Source of the DNA: Nonomuraea gerenzanensis
GTDB lineage: Bacteria; Actinomycetota; Actinomycetes; Streptosporangiales; Streptosporangiaceae
Length of the DNA: 64,000 nt
Direction of reading: 5' to 3'
Assembly: GCF_020215645.1 (NCBI RefSeq)
Contig: NZ_CP084058.1
Span: 11,772,501 to 11,836,500 of the forward strand
Made by a program: the position numbers and the translations under genes
The notes under the pieces: model-generated
The model's input: only the letters and a program-made list of their open reading frames with translations
Told to the model about the DNA's origin: nothing
Databases searched by the model: none
In this document: piece after piece, positions 55,480-64,000 of the stretch
Layout: each line of letters begins with the position of its first letter
Numbering within the stretch: the first letter of the stretch is position 1

Positions 55480-58409
55480 TGGCGCGTCCCCCTGACGATC
55501 GCCACCCCGCACGCGGGCAGCGTGACCTCGGCTGTCTCGTGTCCCGGCCGCGACACCCTGACCTCGACCGGCTCGGCGGCCAGCGACTGCAGCCGCACCC
55601 CGTCCCAGCCCAGGGACGTGACCAGGACGTCCGGGTGATCGACGGACACGTACGTCTCCTCGCTCGCCGGGCTGTCGGTGATCAGCGCGCCGACGAACGG
55701 CTCGGTCAGGCCGGCGGCCACCGCGGCGCCCAGCCTGCGCCCCTGGGCCCCGCTCTCCGAGCCGACCGCGTACCGGAACGTGGTCTCGCCCTGCTGCTGC
55801 GCGGGGAAGTTGGTGTCCCAGATGTTGTTGAGCGCCCACGAGTAGACGGTGCCGTCCTCCTGGTCGAGCGTGGGCGGGAACGGCGCGTACGGCATGTGGA
55901 TGGTGCCGAGCTGCACCAGCGGCGCCTCCAGCGTGGCCCAGGCGACGGTCAGCTCGGGGTCCTCGAAGGCGATCCAGTGCCTGATCGGCAACATGTACTC
56001 GGCCGAGCCCGGCACCCTGGGCACGCCGGGGCCGCCGACGCCGCCGGTCAGCTCCCAGGCGGTGGGCGGGCCCGCGGCGAACGGGAAGGCCAGGAACACC
56101 GCCTCCTTGGCCGGGGTGCCCTGCTTGGCGAGCTGGTAGGTCAGGTCCAGGCGGGGCACGCCGTAGTGCAGCTCGACCGTGGTGCGGATCCAGTCGACGC
56201 CCTTGCCGCGCAGCTCCACGACCAGCTTCTCGCCGACCGCCGTGCGCCGGACCTCCTTGATCGTGGCGTGGGTGCCGATGGCCCGGTCGCCGAGCAGGGT
56301 GCGGTCGTGCGCGCCCACGTGTCCCGACAGGTGGTTGAAATGCGGGGCGGTGGCGTACTGGTCGTAGACGTACTGGCCGAAGCCCGCCGCCGCGTCGCCG
56401 TTGACCAGCTCGCGGCCCGCCCGCTTGTCGAAGATCGAGGAGAGGTAGCCCTCACGCACGTCGTAGGCGACCCGGTAGAACTCGTTCTCGATCACTCCGT
56501 CGAGATCGAGCTCGACCGGCTCGGGCGCCTGGCTCTCGCCCGGCACGACATCCACCCGCACATAGCTGAATCCGGAGACATCCGGCACGACGGCGTGGAT
56601 GTGCCGCCCGATCGGCCGGGTCGGCCAGTCGTCGGGGTCCACGAACTCCTCGTGGTGCGGCAGCGTCCGCCCCGTCCTGGCGTCCACCAGCGCGATCGGC
56701 ACCTCCACGCCCACCACGTCCCTGGGCAGGAACGCCCGTACGACGTCCGTCCGCGCCCGCGTCGCGGGGTTGAAGACGGCGAACGAGGCCAGCGCCCCAC
56801 CCTCACCGCCCGACTCCGACAGCGCCGCGCCGAACCTGCGGACCCCGGCGTGCAGCAGGTCGGCGGCGTCGTCCTGCGCCGCGTAGGCGCCCGACGACTT
56901 GCGCGTCCACTGCAGCCCGCCGGAGTCGCCCGCCTCCTCGGCGTCCTCCCACGGGTTGGCCGCGCCCCACGTGTGCTCGTTGAACAGCGCAACCTTGTCG
57001 TAGGCCTCGTCCACCTGCTCGGTGGCGTCCACGCCCGCCAGGGTGTGCAGCGTCTCGGCCACGCGCAGCGCCGACTGCGCCCGGCGCACGTAGCCCAGGG
57101 GCCGCGCGCCGGAGCCGAGCCCGTCGGCCCACCAGTCGGTCCAGTCGCCCTCGTGCACGGCCAGCCGGTCGTGGTAGCGCTCCTCGACGAACTCGAAGAA
57201 GTCGCTGTTCACGGCCGAGCGCAGGCGCGGGTAGGCCCACTGCTCGTTCCAGCGGCGGGCGATCGTCGCGGGCACGATCGACGGGCCCGCGTTGTCGGCG
57301 TGCGCGCCCTGCACGCGCAGGTGCAGCACGTCCAGCTCGTACGGCTCCTTCGGCGCGTCCGGCCCCTGCCACCCGAAGGTGCCCGGCCCGTACGGGTAAC
57401 CCCGCGTGGCCAGCGCCGACAGGTAACGCGGCAGCAGGTCGTCGGCCAGGTCGTAGGAGTCGGTGAGCCCGACCGTGTTGCCCTCCATGTACGCCATCCC
57501 GTGCGGCGTGTCGGTGAACCACACGAGGATCTCGTTCCCGCTCGGCGCCCGCCACCGGAACGGCCGCGTCAGCTTGTCGCCGCCGTGCAGGTAGGGCACG
57601 GACCGGCCGGCCCAGTTGTGGGCGGCGGCCAGGTACCGCACGCCCGCCGCGCTGAGCGCGTCCACCAGCCCCACCACGGCACCCGGCACGTCGGTGTGCA
57701 TGGCCGATCTGGTGCTGAAGCCGAAGCGCCGTTCGAGCTGGGCGGTGAAGCGCAACTGCCGGTGCAGCTCCTCGGTCGAGCACGCCTCGGTGTGCAGCTG
57801 GAACGGCAGCGCGGTCACCTCGATCGCGCCCGCCCTGGCCAGCGCGGCGAAGGAGTCGACCATGTCCTTCGGCCGCGCGTCGAGCCACTTCAGCGCCGGC
57901 ATCGACGACTCCACCGTCCACCGGAACCGCGCGTCGTCCGGCCAGGACGCGGTCTCCTCCGCCAGCCGCAGCGCCGCGTCGAGGTAGTCGAGATGGTGGC
58001 GCAGCACCGTGCCCTGCGGGTCGGTGTAGCCGATGTCGAGATGCGAGTGGTGCACCACGAACACGTGCCACTTGCGCTGCGGCGTCACCGTGATCCGCGC
58101 GCTGCCCACCACCCCGGCGTCGTCGCGGCACTCCAGGGTCAGCACGCGCGGCGCGTCCACCTCGGGCACCAGCAGCGTCACGTCGCTGCCCGACGCGCTG
58201 TCCACGCCGACCAGCACGTGCGTCAGCGGCTCGGTGCTGGAGACCCTGACCGCCTGGCGGCCGTCGTGGGTGAACAGCGGCAGCACCGCGACCCGCACCT
58301 CCAGCCCGCGCACGCTGATCACGGGCGTGGAGGTGTCGTCGCGCAGCGCCTGCCTGATGCCGTCGTAGTCGGGGCTTCCCAGGCTGCGCTGGAGCAACCG
58401 GCTGGTCAT
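55476..58409 (-). CDS. GH38 alpha-mannosidase-like glycoside hydrolase
   Basis: 977 residues. Catalytic domain starts at [11 protein letters not shown] (zinc His and Asp, about residue 123); nucleophile region [11 protein letters not shown]; zinc His in FNEHTWG; then long beta-sandwich domains of GH38/GH57 type up to the C-terminus. GH38 removes alpha-mannosyl residues; variant binding residues could accept other sugars. No signal peptide, so it works on imported oligosaccharide. ATG 58409 overlaps the permease stop (ATGA) and its own stop overlaps the next gene. Confidence 0.92.
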   Translation of the reverse strand: MTSRLLQRSLGSPDYDGIRQALRDDTSTPVISVRGLEVRVAVLPLFTHDGRQAVRVSSTEPLTHVLVGVDSASGSDVTLLVPEVDAPRVLTLECRDDAGVVGSARITVTPQRKWHVFVVHHSHLDIGYTDPQGTVLRHHLDYLDAALRLAEETASWPDDARFRWTVESSMPALKWLDARPKDMVDSFAALARAGAIEVTALPFQLHTEACSTEELHRQLRFTAQLERRFGFSTRSAMHTDVPGAVVGLVDALSAAGVRYLAAAHNWAGRSVPYLHGGDKLTRPFRWRAPSGNEILVWFTDTPHGMAYMEGNTVGLTDSYDLADDLLPRYLSALATRGYPYGPGTFGWQGPDAPKEPYELDVLHLRVQGAHADNAGPSIVPATIARRWNEQWAYPRLRSAVNSDFFEFVEERYHDRLAVHEGDWTDWWADGLGSGARPLGYVRRAQSALRVAETLHTLAGVDATEQVDEAYDKVALFNEHTWGAANPWEDAEEAGDSGGLQWTRKSSGAYAAQDDAADLLHAGVRRFGAALSESGGEGGALASFAVFNPATRARTDVVRAFLPRDVVGVEVPIALVDARTGRTLPHHEEFVDPDDWPTRPIGRHIHAVVPDVSGFSYVRVDVVPGESQAPEPVELDLDGVIENEFYRVAYDVREGYLSSIFDKRAGRELVNGDAAAGFGQYVYDQYATAPHFNHLSGHVGAHDRTLLGDRAIGTHATIKEVRRTAVGEKLVVELRGKGVDWIRTTVELHYGVPRLDLTYQLAKQGTPAKEAVFLAFPFAAGPPTAWELTGGVGGPGVPRVPGSAEYMLPIRHWIAFEDPELTVAWATLEAPLVQLGTIHMPYAPFPPTLDQEDGTVYSWALNNIWDTNFPAQQQGETTFRYAVGSESGAQGRRLGAAVAAGLTEPFVGALITDSPASEETYVSVDHPDVLVTSLGWDGVRLQSLAAEPVEVRVSRPGHETAEVTLPACGVAIVRGTRQ

Positions 58410-59218
58410 TGAACACTCCCTAGAGACAGGCCCCTGGCGAACAGGCGCTGGGTGGCGAGGAACAACACGACGGTCGGCAGCGAGACCACCAGCCCCGCCG
58501 CCAGGCCGACGGGGACCGGGGTGCCGGCGTACACGTCGGTCATGAGGCCCGCGATGGCCGTCATGACCGGCCGCACGTCCTCGGTCTGGGTGAGGGTGAG
58601 GCCGAAGATCAGGTCGTTCCAGATGAAGGTGAACTCCAGGATGAACACCGCCGTCAGCGCGGGCAGCGACATCGGCAGGTAGATGCGCCAGAAGACGCGG
58701 AAGGTCGAGGCGCCGTCCATGCGGGCCGCCTCGAAGATCGAGAACGCCACGCCGGCGTAGTAGTTGCGCAGCACGAACGCGGCCAGCGGCACGTTGATCG
58801 CCGTGTAGAGGATGATCAGGCCGAGGCGCGTGTCGTACAGGCCGGCGTCGCTGTAGCCGACGAAGAGCGGCACCAGCAACATCTGGGACGGGAAGACGGT
58901 GCCGCCGAAGATCAGCAGGAACCACCAGAACCCGTACCGCAGCCGCAGCACCACGATCACGTACCCGGCCAGCGCCCCGATGAGCACGCCGAGCAGCGGC
59001 GAGACGACGCTGTAGAGCGCGGTGCTGGCCAGGCTGCCGCCGAGGTTCGCGCCCTCCACGGCCCGCGCGAAGTTCTCCAGCAGCGCGAAGTCCCCCGACG
59101 GGACCCACGCGCTGGCCGGGTCGTAGGAGTCCGCCGGCCGCGCGGCGTTGACCAGCAGCAGGTACGTCGGCCCTAGCCAGACCAGGCCGAGCAGGACGAG
59201 CACGGCACGCCTGATCAT
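58406..59218 (-). CDS. Carbohydrate ABC transporter permease, MalG type
   Basis: 270 residues, six transmembrane helices. First helix RRAVLVLLGLVWLGPTYLLL; EAA loop EAARMDGASTFRVFWRIYLPMSLPAL that contacts the ATPase. Overlaps both neighbours by 4 nt. The ATPase gene is missing here; actinomycete sugar transporters commonly share one (MsiK). Confidence 0.95.
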   Translation of the reverse strand: MIRRAVLVLLGLVWLGPTYLLLVNAARPADSYDPASAWVPSGDFALLENFARAVEGANLGGSLASTALYSVVSPLLGVLIGALAGYVIVVLRLRYGFWWFLLIFGGTVFPSQMLLVPLFVGYSDAGLYDTRLGLIILYTAINVPLAAFVLRNYYAGVAFSIFEAARMDGASTFRVFWRIYLPMSLPALTAVFILEFTFIWNDLIFGLTLTQTEDVRPVMTAIAGLMTDVYAGTPVPVGLAAGLVVSLPTVVLFLATQRLFARGLSLGSVQ

Positions 59219-60066
59219 GCGACCGTCACCTGCCTGCGCAGGTACAGGTACGACGCCAGCCCCGTCACGACGGTCAGCATCACCGCGACGGCCGAGCCGT
59301 AACCGTAGTCGCTGGCCACGAACGTCTCCTTGTACATGGTCACCGCGAGCGTCTCGGAGTTGCGCCCCGGGCCGCCCTGGGTCAGCACCCACACGATGTC
59401 GAACGTCTTCAGGCTCGACACCAGCGCCAGCCCCACCACGACCGCCGTCAGCGGCCGCATGAGCGGCCAGATCACGTGCCGGAACAGCCGCCAGCCCGAC
59501 GCCCCGTCCAGCCGCGCCGCCTCGATCGGCTCCTTCGGGATCGACTGCAGCCCCACCACGAACAGCAGGGTGTTGACGCCGAGCTGCTGCCACGTCCAGA
59601 CGGCGAGCATCGCGAACGTGTTCGTCGGCGCCTCCTGGAGGAACGCGGTGTCCACGCCGAGCAGCAGGTTCGCGATGCCGTCGTGGGACAGGACCGGGCT
59701 CCACACCATGGCCAGGCCCGCCCCGCTGAGCGCGTACGGCAGCATGAACGGCACCCGGTACCAGGCGCCGCCCCTGATGTCGTACGACAGCACCGCGACC
59801 AGCAGCCCGAGCCCGACCGGCAGCACCATGGTGCCGATCACCCAGATCAGCGTGTTACGGGTCGAGATGAGCAGCGCCGCGTCGTCGAACAGCTTCGCGA
59901 AGTTGGCCAGGCCCACCCAGACAGGCGACTCCAGGCCGTCGTAACGGGTCAGGCTCAGGTACGCCGTCCACACGAACGGCGCGTACAGCAGCACCGCGAC
60001 CAGTAGCGCCGCCGGCGCCACGTAGCCGTACCTGAACCTGCCGAGGATTGGGGCGGCGCGGCTCAC
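59215..60066 (-). CDS. Carbohydrate ABC transporter permease, MalF type
   Basis: 283 residues, six transmembrane helices: [26 protein letters not shown] at the N-terminus and EAA loop EAARLDGASGWRLFRHVIWPLMRPL. GTG 60066 overlaps the binding-protein stop by 4 nt and the next permease overlaps its stop. Forms the channel with the MalG-type partner. Confidence 0.95.
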   Translation of the reverse strand: MSRAAPILGRFRYGYVAPAALLVAVLLYAPFVWTAYLSLTRYDGLESPVWVGLANFAKLFDDAALLISTRNTLIWVIGTMVLPVGLGLLVAVLSYDIRGGAWYRVPFMLPYALSGAGLAMVWSPVLSHDGIANLLLGVDTAFLQEAPTNTFAMLAVWTWQQLGVNTLLFVVGLQSIPKEPIEAARLDGASGWRLFRHVIWPLMRPLTAVVVGLALVSSLKTFDIVWVLTQGGPGRNSETLAVTMYKETFVASDYGYGSAVAVMLTVVTGLASYLYLRRQVTVA

Positions 60067-61313
60067 TGATGCGTGCTCCAGTACTCGTCCGCCGCCTTCT
60101 GGATGCTCTCCAGCACCTCCTGGTAGGTGCCGGGCTCGGTCACGAACTTGCTGAACCCGTCGAGCGCGGCGGTCAGGATCGGCGGCGGCGTCGCCTCGAA
60201 GTAGCGGTTGACCAGGCGGTACTTGCCGCTGCCCGCGTCCTTGGTGACCGTGCCGAGCGCCGGGTCGTCGATCGTCACCTTCGGGTTGGCGCTCACGTCA
60301 CCCCGGCTCTTGGCCCACTTGTCCTGCGCCTCGGAGGTGGTCCACCACTTGAGGTACTTCATGCTGGCGTCGGGGTCGGCCGCCTTGGTGAGCGAGCACA
60401 GCGGCCCGCTCTCGAAGATCATGGACGTCTTCGGCAGTGCCGCGTCGACGTTCGGGATGACGAAGAAGTCGTAGTCGGTGCCGGCCTTCATGCTGCGCGT
60501 GGTCATGCTCGTGTTGAACCAGGTGCCGAACGACACCATCGCCGCCTTGCCGGTCTTCAGCACGTCGCCGGGGTCGGTCTTGTCGCCCGGGTTGATGAAG
60601 TAGCCGGCGTCGATGAGCTGCTTCCACCGCTCCATCACCTGCACCACGCCGGGGTCGGTGTACTTGGCCTTGCCGGTGGACAGGCGGTCGTACAGGTCGG
60701 GGTCGGTGCCGGCCATGAGCTGCTCGAACCAGACGAACGAGAACAGCACGCTGGTGTGGTAGAACGCCTTCACGCCGTTCTGCTTGAGCGTTTCCGCCGT
60801 CTTGACGAGGTCGTCCCAGGTCTGCGGCGGCTTCAGGTCGTACTTGTCGAAGATCTTCTTGTTGTAGAACATGCCCCAGTAGGCGACGTTCATCGGCACG
60901 CAGTACTGCTTGCCGCCTACCGTGTAGTAGGGCGCGAGGTCCTGCGACAGGTCGCCCGCCTTGATCGCCTCCTGCCAGACGGCCGTGGTCTCGGCCACCT
61001 GCTTCTGCTTGACGATCTCCTCCAGCATCCCCCCGGTCTGCCAGGTGAACAGGTCGGGCTTGACGTTCGTGCGGAACGACGCCTTGATGAAGGCCTGGTA
61101 CTGCGCAGAGTCCGTGTATCCCGTCGGCTTCATGCCCAGGCCGATGCTCTGCTTGGACAGGGCGCCCATCTCGTCGAAGTACTTCGTCCAGGCACCCTTG
61201 TCGTTGTAGAGGGTCAGCTCCGTCTTCTTCTGCGGCGCCTCGGCGCCGTTGCCGCCGCAGGCGGCCAGGACGAGCGCCGCCACGCCGAGCGTGGCCACAC
61301 GTGACCGGTACAT
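60063..61313 (-). CDS. Extracellular sugar-binding lipoprotein of an ABC transporter
   Basis: 416 residues, SBP family 1. Lipoprotein signal YRSRVATLGVAALVLAACGG with lipobox LAAC. Mature domain typical of MalE/UgpB proteins: AFIKASFRTNVKPDLFTWQTGG, VPMNVAYWGMFYNKKIFDKY, TWDDLVKTAETL and AMVSFGTWFN. AGGAGG 7 nt before ATG 61313. It follows the GntR gene by about 20 bp. Ligand unknown; aromatic residues in the cleft suggest a glycan. Confidence 0.95.
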   Translation of the reverse strand: MYRSRVATLGVAALVLAACGGNGAEAPQKKTELTLYNDKGAWTKYFDEMGALSKQSIGLGMKPTGYTDSAQYQAFIKASFRTNVKPDLFTWQTGGMLEEIVKQKQVAETTAVWQEAIKAGDLSQDLAPYYTVGGKQYCVPMNVAYWGMFYNKKIFDKYDLKPPQTWDDLVKTAETLKQNGVKAFYHTSVLFSFVWFEQLMAGTDPDLYDRLSTGKAKYTDPGVVQVMERWKQLIDAGYFINPGDKTDPGDVLKTGKAAMVSFGTWFNTSMTTRSMKAGTDYDFFVIPNVDAALPKTSMIFESGPLCSLTKAADPDASMKYLKWWTTSEAQDKWAKSRGDVSANPKVTIDDPALGTVTKDAGSGKYRLVNRYFEATPPPILTAALDGFSKFVTEPGTYQEVLESIQKAADEYWSTHQ

Positions 61314-61332
61314 GGGCCGGCCTCCTTGGTTC

Positions 61333-62031
61333 TCATCGGGGGGGTTGCATCCGGTGCTCGATCACCGTTTTGACGTCCACCAGGTGGGCCCGCATGCGCT
61401 GCTCGGCCTGCGCCGCGTCACGCGCCTCGATGGCCTCCAGGATGGCCAGGTGCTCCTCGTGGTCGCGGCGCCGGTCGTCGAAGATCTGCAGGATCTCGCG
61501 CTGCTCCGGCCCGTGGACCGTGAGCAGCGAGTCGACGACCTCGTGCAGCACGCTGTTGCCCGCCAGCCGGGCGGTGGCCCGGTGGAAGGTCATGTTCGCG
61601 TCGTGCAGCTCGGCGTCCTCGCCGCGCAGGTGCCTGCTCGCCTCGTCCAGCGCCTGCCGCAGCGCCGCCAGCTCCGCGTCGCCCGCCTGCTCGGCGGCCA
61701 GCGCCGCCAGCGGCGGCTCGATCAGGATCCGCGCGTCGAGCAGCTCCAGGAGCTGCGCGGTACGCACCTCGCGCATGTTGGGGTTGGGCAGGACCAGCCG
61801 CTCGATGGCGGCGCCGACGTAGATGCCGGAGCCGTGCCGCAGCTCGATGGCCCCGGTGGCCTCCAGCCTGCGTAGCGCCTCGCGCAGGGTCGGGGTGGTG
61901 ACGGCGAAGCGCTGGGAGAGCTCCCTGGTCGAGGGCAGCCTGTCGCCGGGCCGGTGCCCTCCCGTACGGATGAGCTCCAGCATGCGCTCGGTCAGAGCGT
62001 CGGAAAGCGTCGGCCGCGCTACCTCGGACAT
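61333..62031 (-). CDS. GntR-family regulator, FCD (FadR-type) subfamily
   Basis: 232 residues. N-terminal winged helix: LSDALTERMLELIRTGGHRPGDRLPSTRELSQRFAVTTPTLREALRRLEATGAIELRHGSGIYV. C-terminal FCD effector domain with ARILIEPPLAALAAEQAG, DANMTFHRATARLAGN and a closing His-rich HLVDVKTVIEHR, which bind metal plus a sugar acid in relatives. First gene of the operon; ATG 62031 sits 4 nt from the palindrome it probably binds, so it is likely autoregulated. An ATG 18 nt earlier lies inside the palindrome and is less likely. Confidence 0.93.
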   Translation of the reverse strand: MSEVARPTLSDALTERMLELIRTGGHRPGDRLPSTRELSQRFAVTTPTLREALRRLEATGAIELRHGSGIYVGAAIERLVLPNPNMREVRTAQLLELLDARILIEPPLAALAAEQAGDAELAALRQALDEASRHLRGEDAELHDANMTFHRATARLAGNSVLHEVVDSLLTVHGPEQREILQIFDDRRRDHEEHLAILEAIEARDAAQAEQRMRAHLVDVKTVIEHRMQPPR

Positions 62032-62034
62032 ATC

Positions 62035-62051
62035 AAGTGATCTAATCACTT
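62035..62051. promoter_or_regulatory. GntR operator copy 2 (upstream of gntR)
   Basis: AAGTGAT-CTA-ATCACTT, a perfect 7-bp inverted repeat 4 nt before the gntR start. The same left arm and core occur at 48273-48289. Confidence 0.8.
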
Positions 62052-62094
62052 AATGGGCACGGCGTCTATGCATCTTTTCGGCGGTGGCCGTCGC

Positions 62095-62625
62095 CTACTT
62101 CTTGATCAGGTCCATCATCATGTCGATCTGGCCCTTGCGGGAGCTCTGCACCTGGGCCGCCCACTGCTGCACCGTCGGGTTCGCCCCGCCCGCCACCTCG
62201 GCGGCGGCCATCTGCACGGCGTCGTCCTGGTGGGCGATGAGCAGGTTGCACAGGTCGTACTCGAAGTTCCTGGACTTCTGCAGCGACTGGATCTGCTTGA
62301 GATCCGTCTCCGGCATCCCGCCGTGGTGGTCGTGCGCGCCGGTGGGCGGGGTGAGCGGCTGGTCCCAGGAGTGCAGCCAGCGCAGCATCATCTCGACCTC
62401 GCTCTGCTGGGTGCTCTCGATGGCCGCGGTCAGCGTCTTGAGCTGGGGGTCGGTGGCTCTGGACGTGCCCACCTTCGCGATCTCGATGCCCTGGCGGTGA
62501 TGTTGCACCATCATCTGGACGAACATCACGTCCTCGGCGTTGACCGGGGGGTCGTCGGTCGCCTGCTGGCCGCAGGCGGCGGCCGCCAGGAGGCTCAGGC
62601 CCGCCAGGACACGTCTTCCGCGCAC
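62095..62625 (-). CDS. DUF305 lipoprotein
   Basis: 176 residues. Lipoprotein signal RGRRVLAGLSLLAAAACGQ with lipobox AAAC. DUF305 ferritin-like domain: DVMFVQMMVQHHRQGIEIAKV with the HH pair, SEVEMMLRWLHSW, and LLIAHQDDAVQMAAAEV. Members bind copper or other metals and occur in metal or stress regulons. GTG 62625 follows GAGGAG. A palindrome lies directly upstream. Confidence 0.93.
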   Translation of the reverse strand: MRGRRVLAGLSLLAAAACGQQATDDPPVNAEDVMFVQMMVQHHRQGIEIAKVGTSRATDPQLKTLTAAIESTQQSEVEMMLRWLHSWDQPLTPPTGAHDHHGGMPETDLKQIQSLQKSRNFEYDLCNLLIAHQDDAVQMAAAEVAGGANPTVQQWAAQVQSSRKGQIDMMMDLIKK

Positions 62626-62641
62626 CGGCCCTCCTCAACTG

Positions 62642-62658
62642 TTAGGAAACCTTCCTAA
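62642..62658. promoter_or_regulatory. Palindrome upstream of the DUF305 gene
   Basis: TTAGGAA-ACC-TTCCTAA, a perfect 7-bp inverted repeat 17 bp before GTG 62625. It is an operator candidate; the regulator is not in the window. Confidence 0.65.
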
Positions 62659-62784
62659 GAGTTGACCAAATCCACCGCAGGCGCAAGGGCCCGCGACCGG
62701 TTCTCACCTTACGACGATTGACCCCCATGTCTCGATATGTCGCCCCTTGACGTGAACCTAGGTCGAGGTTGCACCGTTGATCGC

Positions 62785-63705
62785 ATGGACAGCTTCGAGA
62801 TCGGCGTCATCCTGCCCGGGGTCGCCGTACAGCGCCGGGATGGTCTTACTCTCGCGGAGGCCGCCAGGCATGCCGAGCAGGCCGGGCTCGACGGGGTCTG
62901 GCACGGTGATCACCTGGCCGTGGGTGGTCCCGTTCTGGACGCGCCGATCGCCCTGGCCACCGCTGCCGCGGTCACCAGCCGGATCCGGGTGGGGACCAGT
63001 GTGTTCATTCCTGCGCTGCGGGCGTTGGTGTGGGCGGCCAAGCAGGTGGCGACGTTGCAGTACGTGTCGGGGGAGCGGCTCGTGCTGGGGGTGGGGTCGG
63101 GTGGCGGGGCGGCGCAGTGGGCGGCGGCGGGGGTGCCGTTCGGGGAGCGGGGGCGGCGTACGGAGGTGGCGTTGGAGGTGTTGCCGCGGTTGCTGGCGGG
63201 GGAGCCGGTGTTGTTGCCCGAAGTCGACGCGGTGGACGCGAACAGGGCCGGCCAGCCCGTTCAGCTCGCCCCCGCCGTCGCGATGCCGCCGGTGTGGGTC
63301 GGCAACGCCTCGATGGCGGCGATCCGGCGAGCCGCCCGGCTGGGGGACGGCTGGTTCCCGTCCCTGATCTCGCCGGAGGAGGTCGCCCGCGGCCGGGCCG
63401 GGCTGCACGAGCTGGCGGCCGGACACGGGCGGCCCGCGCCCGTCATCACCATCGGCGGTGCCGCGCACGTGGGCGGCGGGCCGGCCGCCCAGGCCGAGAT
63501 CGCGGCCGGCATCAGCAGCGGCTACGGGCGCCCGCTGGCGGAGGTCGCCGGGATCCCGCTCACCGGGCAGCCCGCGGAGGTCGCCGAGCGGCTGGCCGAG
63601 TACCGCGCGGCCGGGGCGAGCCACGCGGTGATCGGGATCTCGGGCGGGGACTGGCGGGCGCAGGTGGAGCTGCTGGCTGAGGTCAAGGGGCTCCTGCTGC
63701 GGTAA
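62785..63705 (+). CDS. LLM-class (F420- or flavin-dependent) oxidoreductase
   Basis: 306 residues, luciferase-like TIM barrel: FEIGVILPGVAVQRRDGLTLAEAARHAEQAGLDGVWHGDH, SRIRVGTSVFIPALR, LVLGVGSGGGAAQWAAAG and VGNASMAAIRRAARLGDGWFPSLIS. Actinomycete members mostly use coenzyme F420. ATG 62785 gives the family N-terminus; the frame upstream to 62737 is possible. Ribosome site not clear. Partner substrates unknown. Confidence 0.92.
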   Translation: MDSFEIGVILPGVAVQRRDGLTLAEAARHAEQAGLDGVWHGDHLAVGGPVLDAPIALATAAAVTSRIRVGTSVFIPALRALVWAAKQVATLQYVSGERLVLGVGSGGGAAQWAAAGVPFGERGRRTEVALEVLPRLLAGEPVLLPEVDAVDANRAGQPVQLAPAVAMPPVWVGNASMAAIRRAARLGDGWFPSLISPEEVARGRAGLHELAAGHGRPAPVITIGGAAHVGGGPAAQAEIAAGISSGYGRPLAEVAGIPLTGQPAEVAERLAEYRAAGASHAVIGISGGDWRAQVELLAEVKGLLLR

Positions 63706-63750
63706 GAGCACCGCCCGCTCGATCACCAGCGCCTGGAAGGCCCCTCCTGC

Positions 63751-64000
63751 TCAGCGCAGCTGGGCCGCGCTCCAGCAATCCATCGCCCCCGCCTGACCAC
63801 ACCCGGCCAGCCGATCCAGCACCCCCGCCAGCTCCCCCGTCCTGGGATGATCCGGATCGTTGGACTCCTGGTGCGGATCCGCCACGGTGTCGTAGTACTC
63901 CGGCCGCGGATCCCCTTCGTACTCCACGTACAACTCCCCGGCCGTCCGCACCCCCACATAACTGGGCGGCCCTGGGTTAGCAGGCGCCCGCACCTCCTCA
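63751..64000 (-). CDS. Sulfatase-family protein, C-terminal part
   Basis: About 83 codons, continuing past the right edge. It contains PPSYVGVRTAGELYVEYEGDPRPEYYDTVADPHQESND, the end segment of arylsulfatase-type enzymes where the chain returns to the core sheet. The active-site Cys/Ser region lies outside the window. Convergent with the LLM gene. Confidence 0.75.
   Translation of the reverse strand, partial: EEVRAPANPGPPSYVGVRTAGELYVEYEGDPRPEYYDTVADPHQESNDPDHPRTGELAGVLDRLAGCGQAGAMDCWSAAQLR

Noticed and set aside
55539..58412. 957-codon plus-strand frame opposite the GH38 gene
   Set aside because: Arg/Val/Gly-rich shadow typical of high-GC antisense frames; the minus strand encodes a full GH38 protein.

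Overview
The window is chromosomal DNA from a high-GC, mycelial actinomycete. A Streptosporangiales member (Nonomuraea/Streptosporangium type) is my best guess, inferred from gene order and protein character without any database search. Supporting signs are strong GC bias at third codon positions, many GTG/TTG starts, a chaplin, Lsr2, an F420-type (LLM) oxidoreductase, two cytochromes P450, a SAM-IV riboswitch (an actinomycete class), and the order DUF2520-panC-...-nadBC-coaX-lysS-...-lsr2-clpC plus dacB-Zn protease-tilS-hpt-ftsH-folE-folP-folB-folK.

Layout. 0-5 kb: a cut-off membrane-anchored protein, mutY, a DUF4406-like protein, two tandem cupins divergent from a marR regulator with repeated operator half-sites, a lone EboE-type TIM barrel and a small secreted protein. 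5-10 kb: clpC, a separate copy of the ClpC N-domain, a long gene-free stretch carrying a repeated ACGGCATT motif, lsr2 and a 48-residue membrane protein. 10-16 kb: two RDD membrane proteins, one with a very long Tyr-Gly-Gln repeat domain; an N-acetyltransferase; an NlpC/P60 hydrolase behind a c-di-AMP (ydaO) riboswitch; a LuxR-type HTH protein; a P450. 16-25 kb: cofactor and translation genes (lysS, coaX, a fused nadB-nadC with twin palindromic operators, DUF6624, panC, DUF2520), a possible structured RNA, and a chaplin. 25-32 kb: MidA-type methyltransferase, P450 and TerC protein, a SAM-IV riboswitch with a class-V PLP enzyme, DoxX, a stand-alone nuoD, an acyltransferase and a small RHH-like protein.

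32-43 kb is a tightly overlapped minus-strand operon: dacB, Zn protease, tilS, hpt, ftsH, folE, folP, an NTF2-like gene, folB, folK, DUF3180. ppa is divergent from it. 43-48 kb holds a second NlpC/P60 protein, a membrane-tethered sigma factor fused to a zinc-finger anti-sigma-like module and a Pro/Thr tail, a lipoprotein and an ABC-F ATPase.

48-62 kb is the most distinctive part. A plus-strand operon (secreted DUF5005-like propeller, DUF4432-like mutarotase-fold protein, SDR) and a minus-strand operon (GntR/FCD regulator, sugar-binding lipoprotein, two permeases, GH38 alpha-mannosidase-like enzyme, glucarate-dehydratase-like enolase, S10 peptidase) appear to be one regulon. A near-identical palindrome, AAGTGATCTAATCACTT, lies just upstream of the first gene of each. 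I infer a pathway for import and breakdown of an unusual glycoside containing an oxidised sugar; the substrate cannot be read from sequence. The window ends with a DUF305 lipoprotein behind a palindrome, an LLM oxidoreductase and the C-terminus of a sulfatase. Several genes have a TANNNT box 6-8 nt before the start codon and no Shine-Dalgarno sequence, suggesting leaderless mRNAs.
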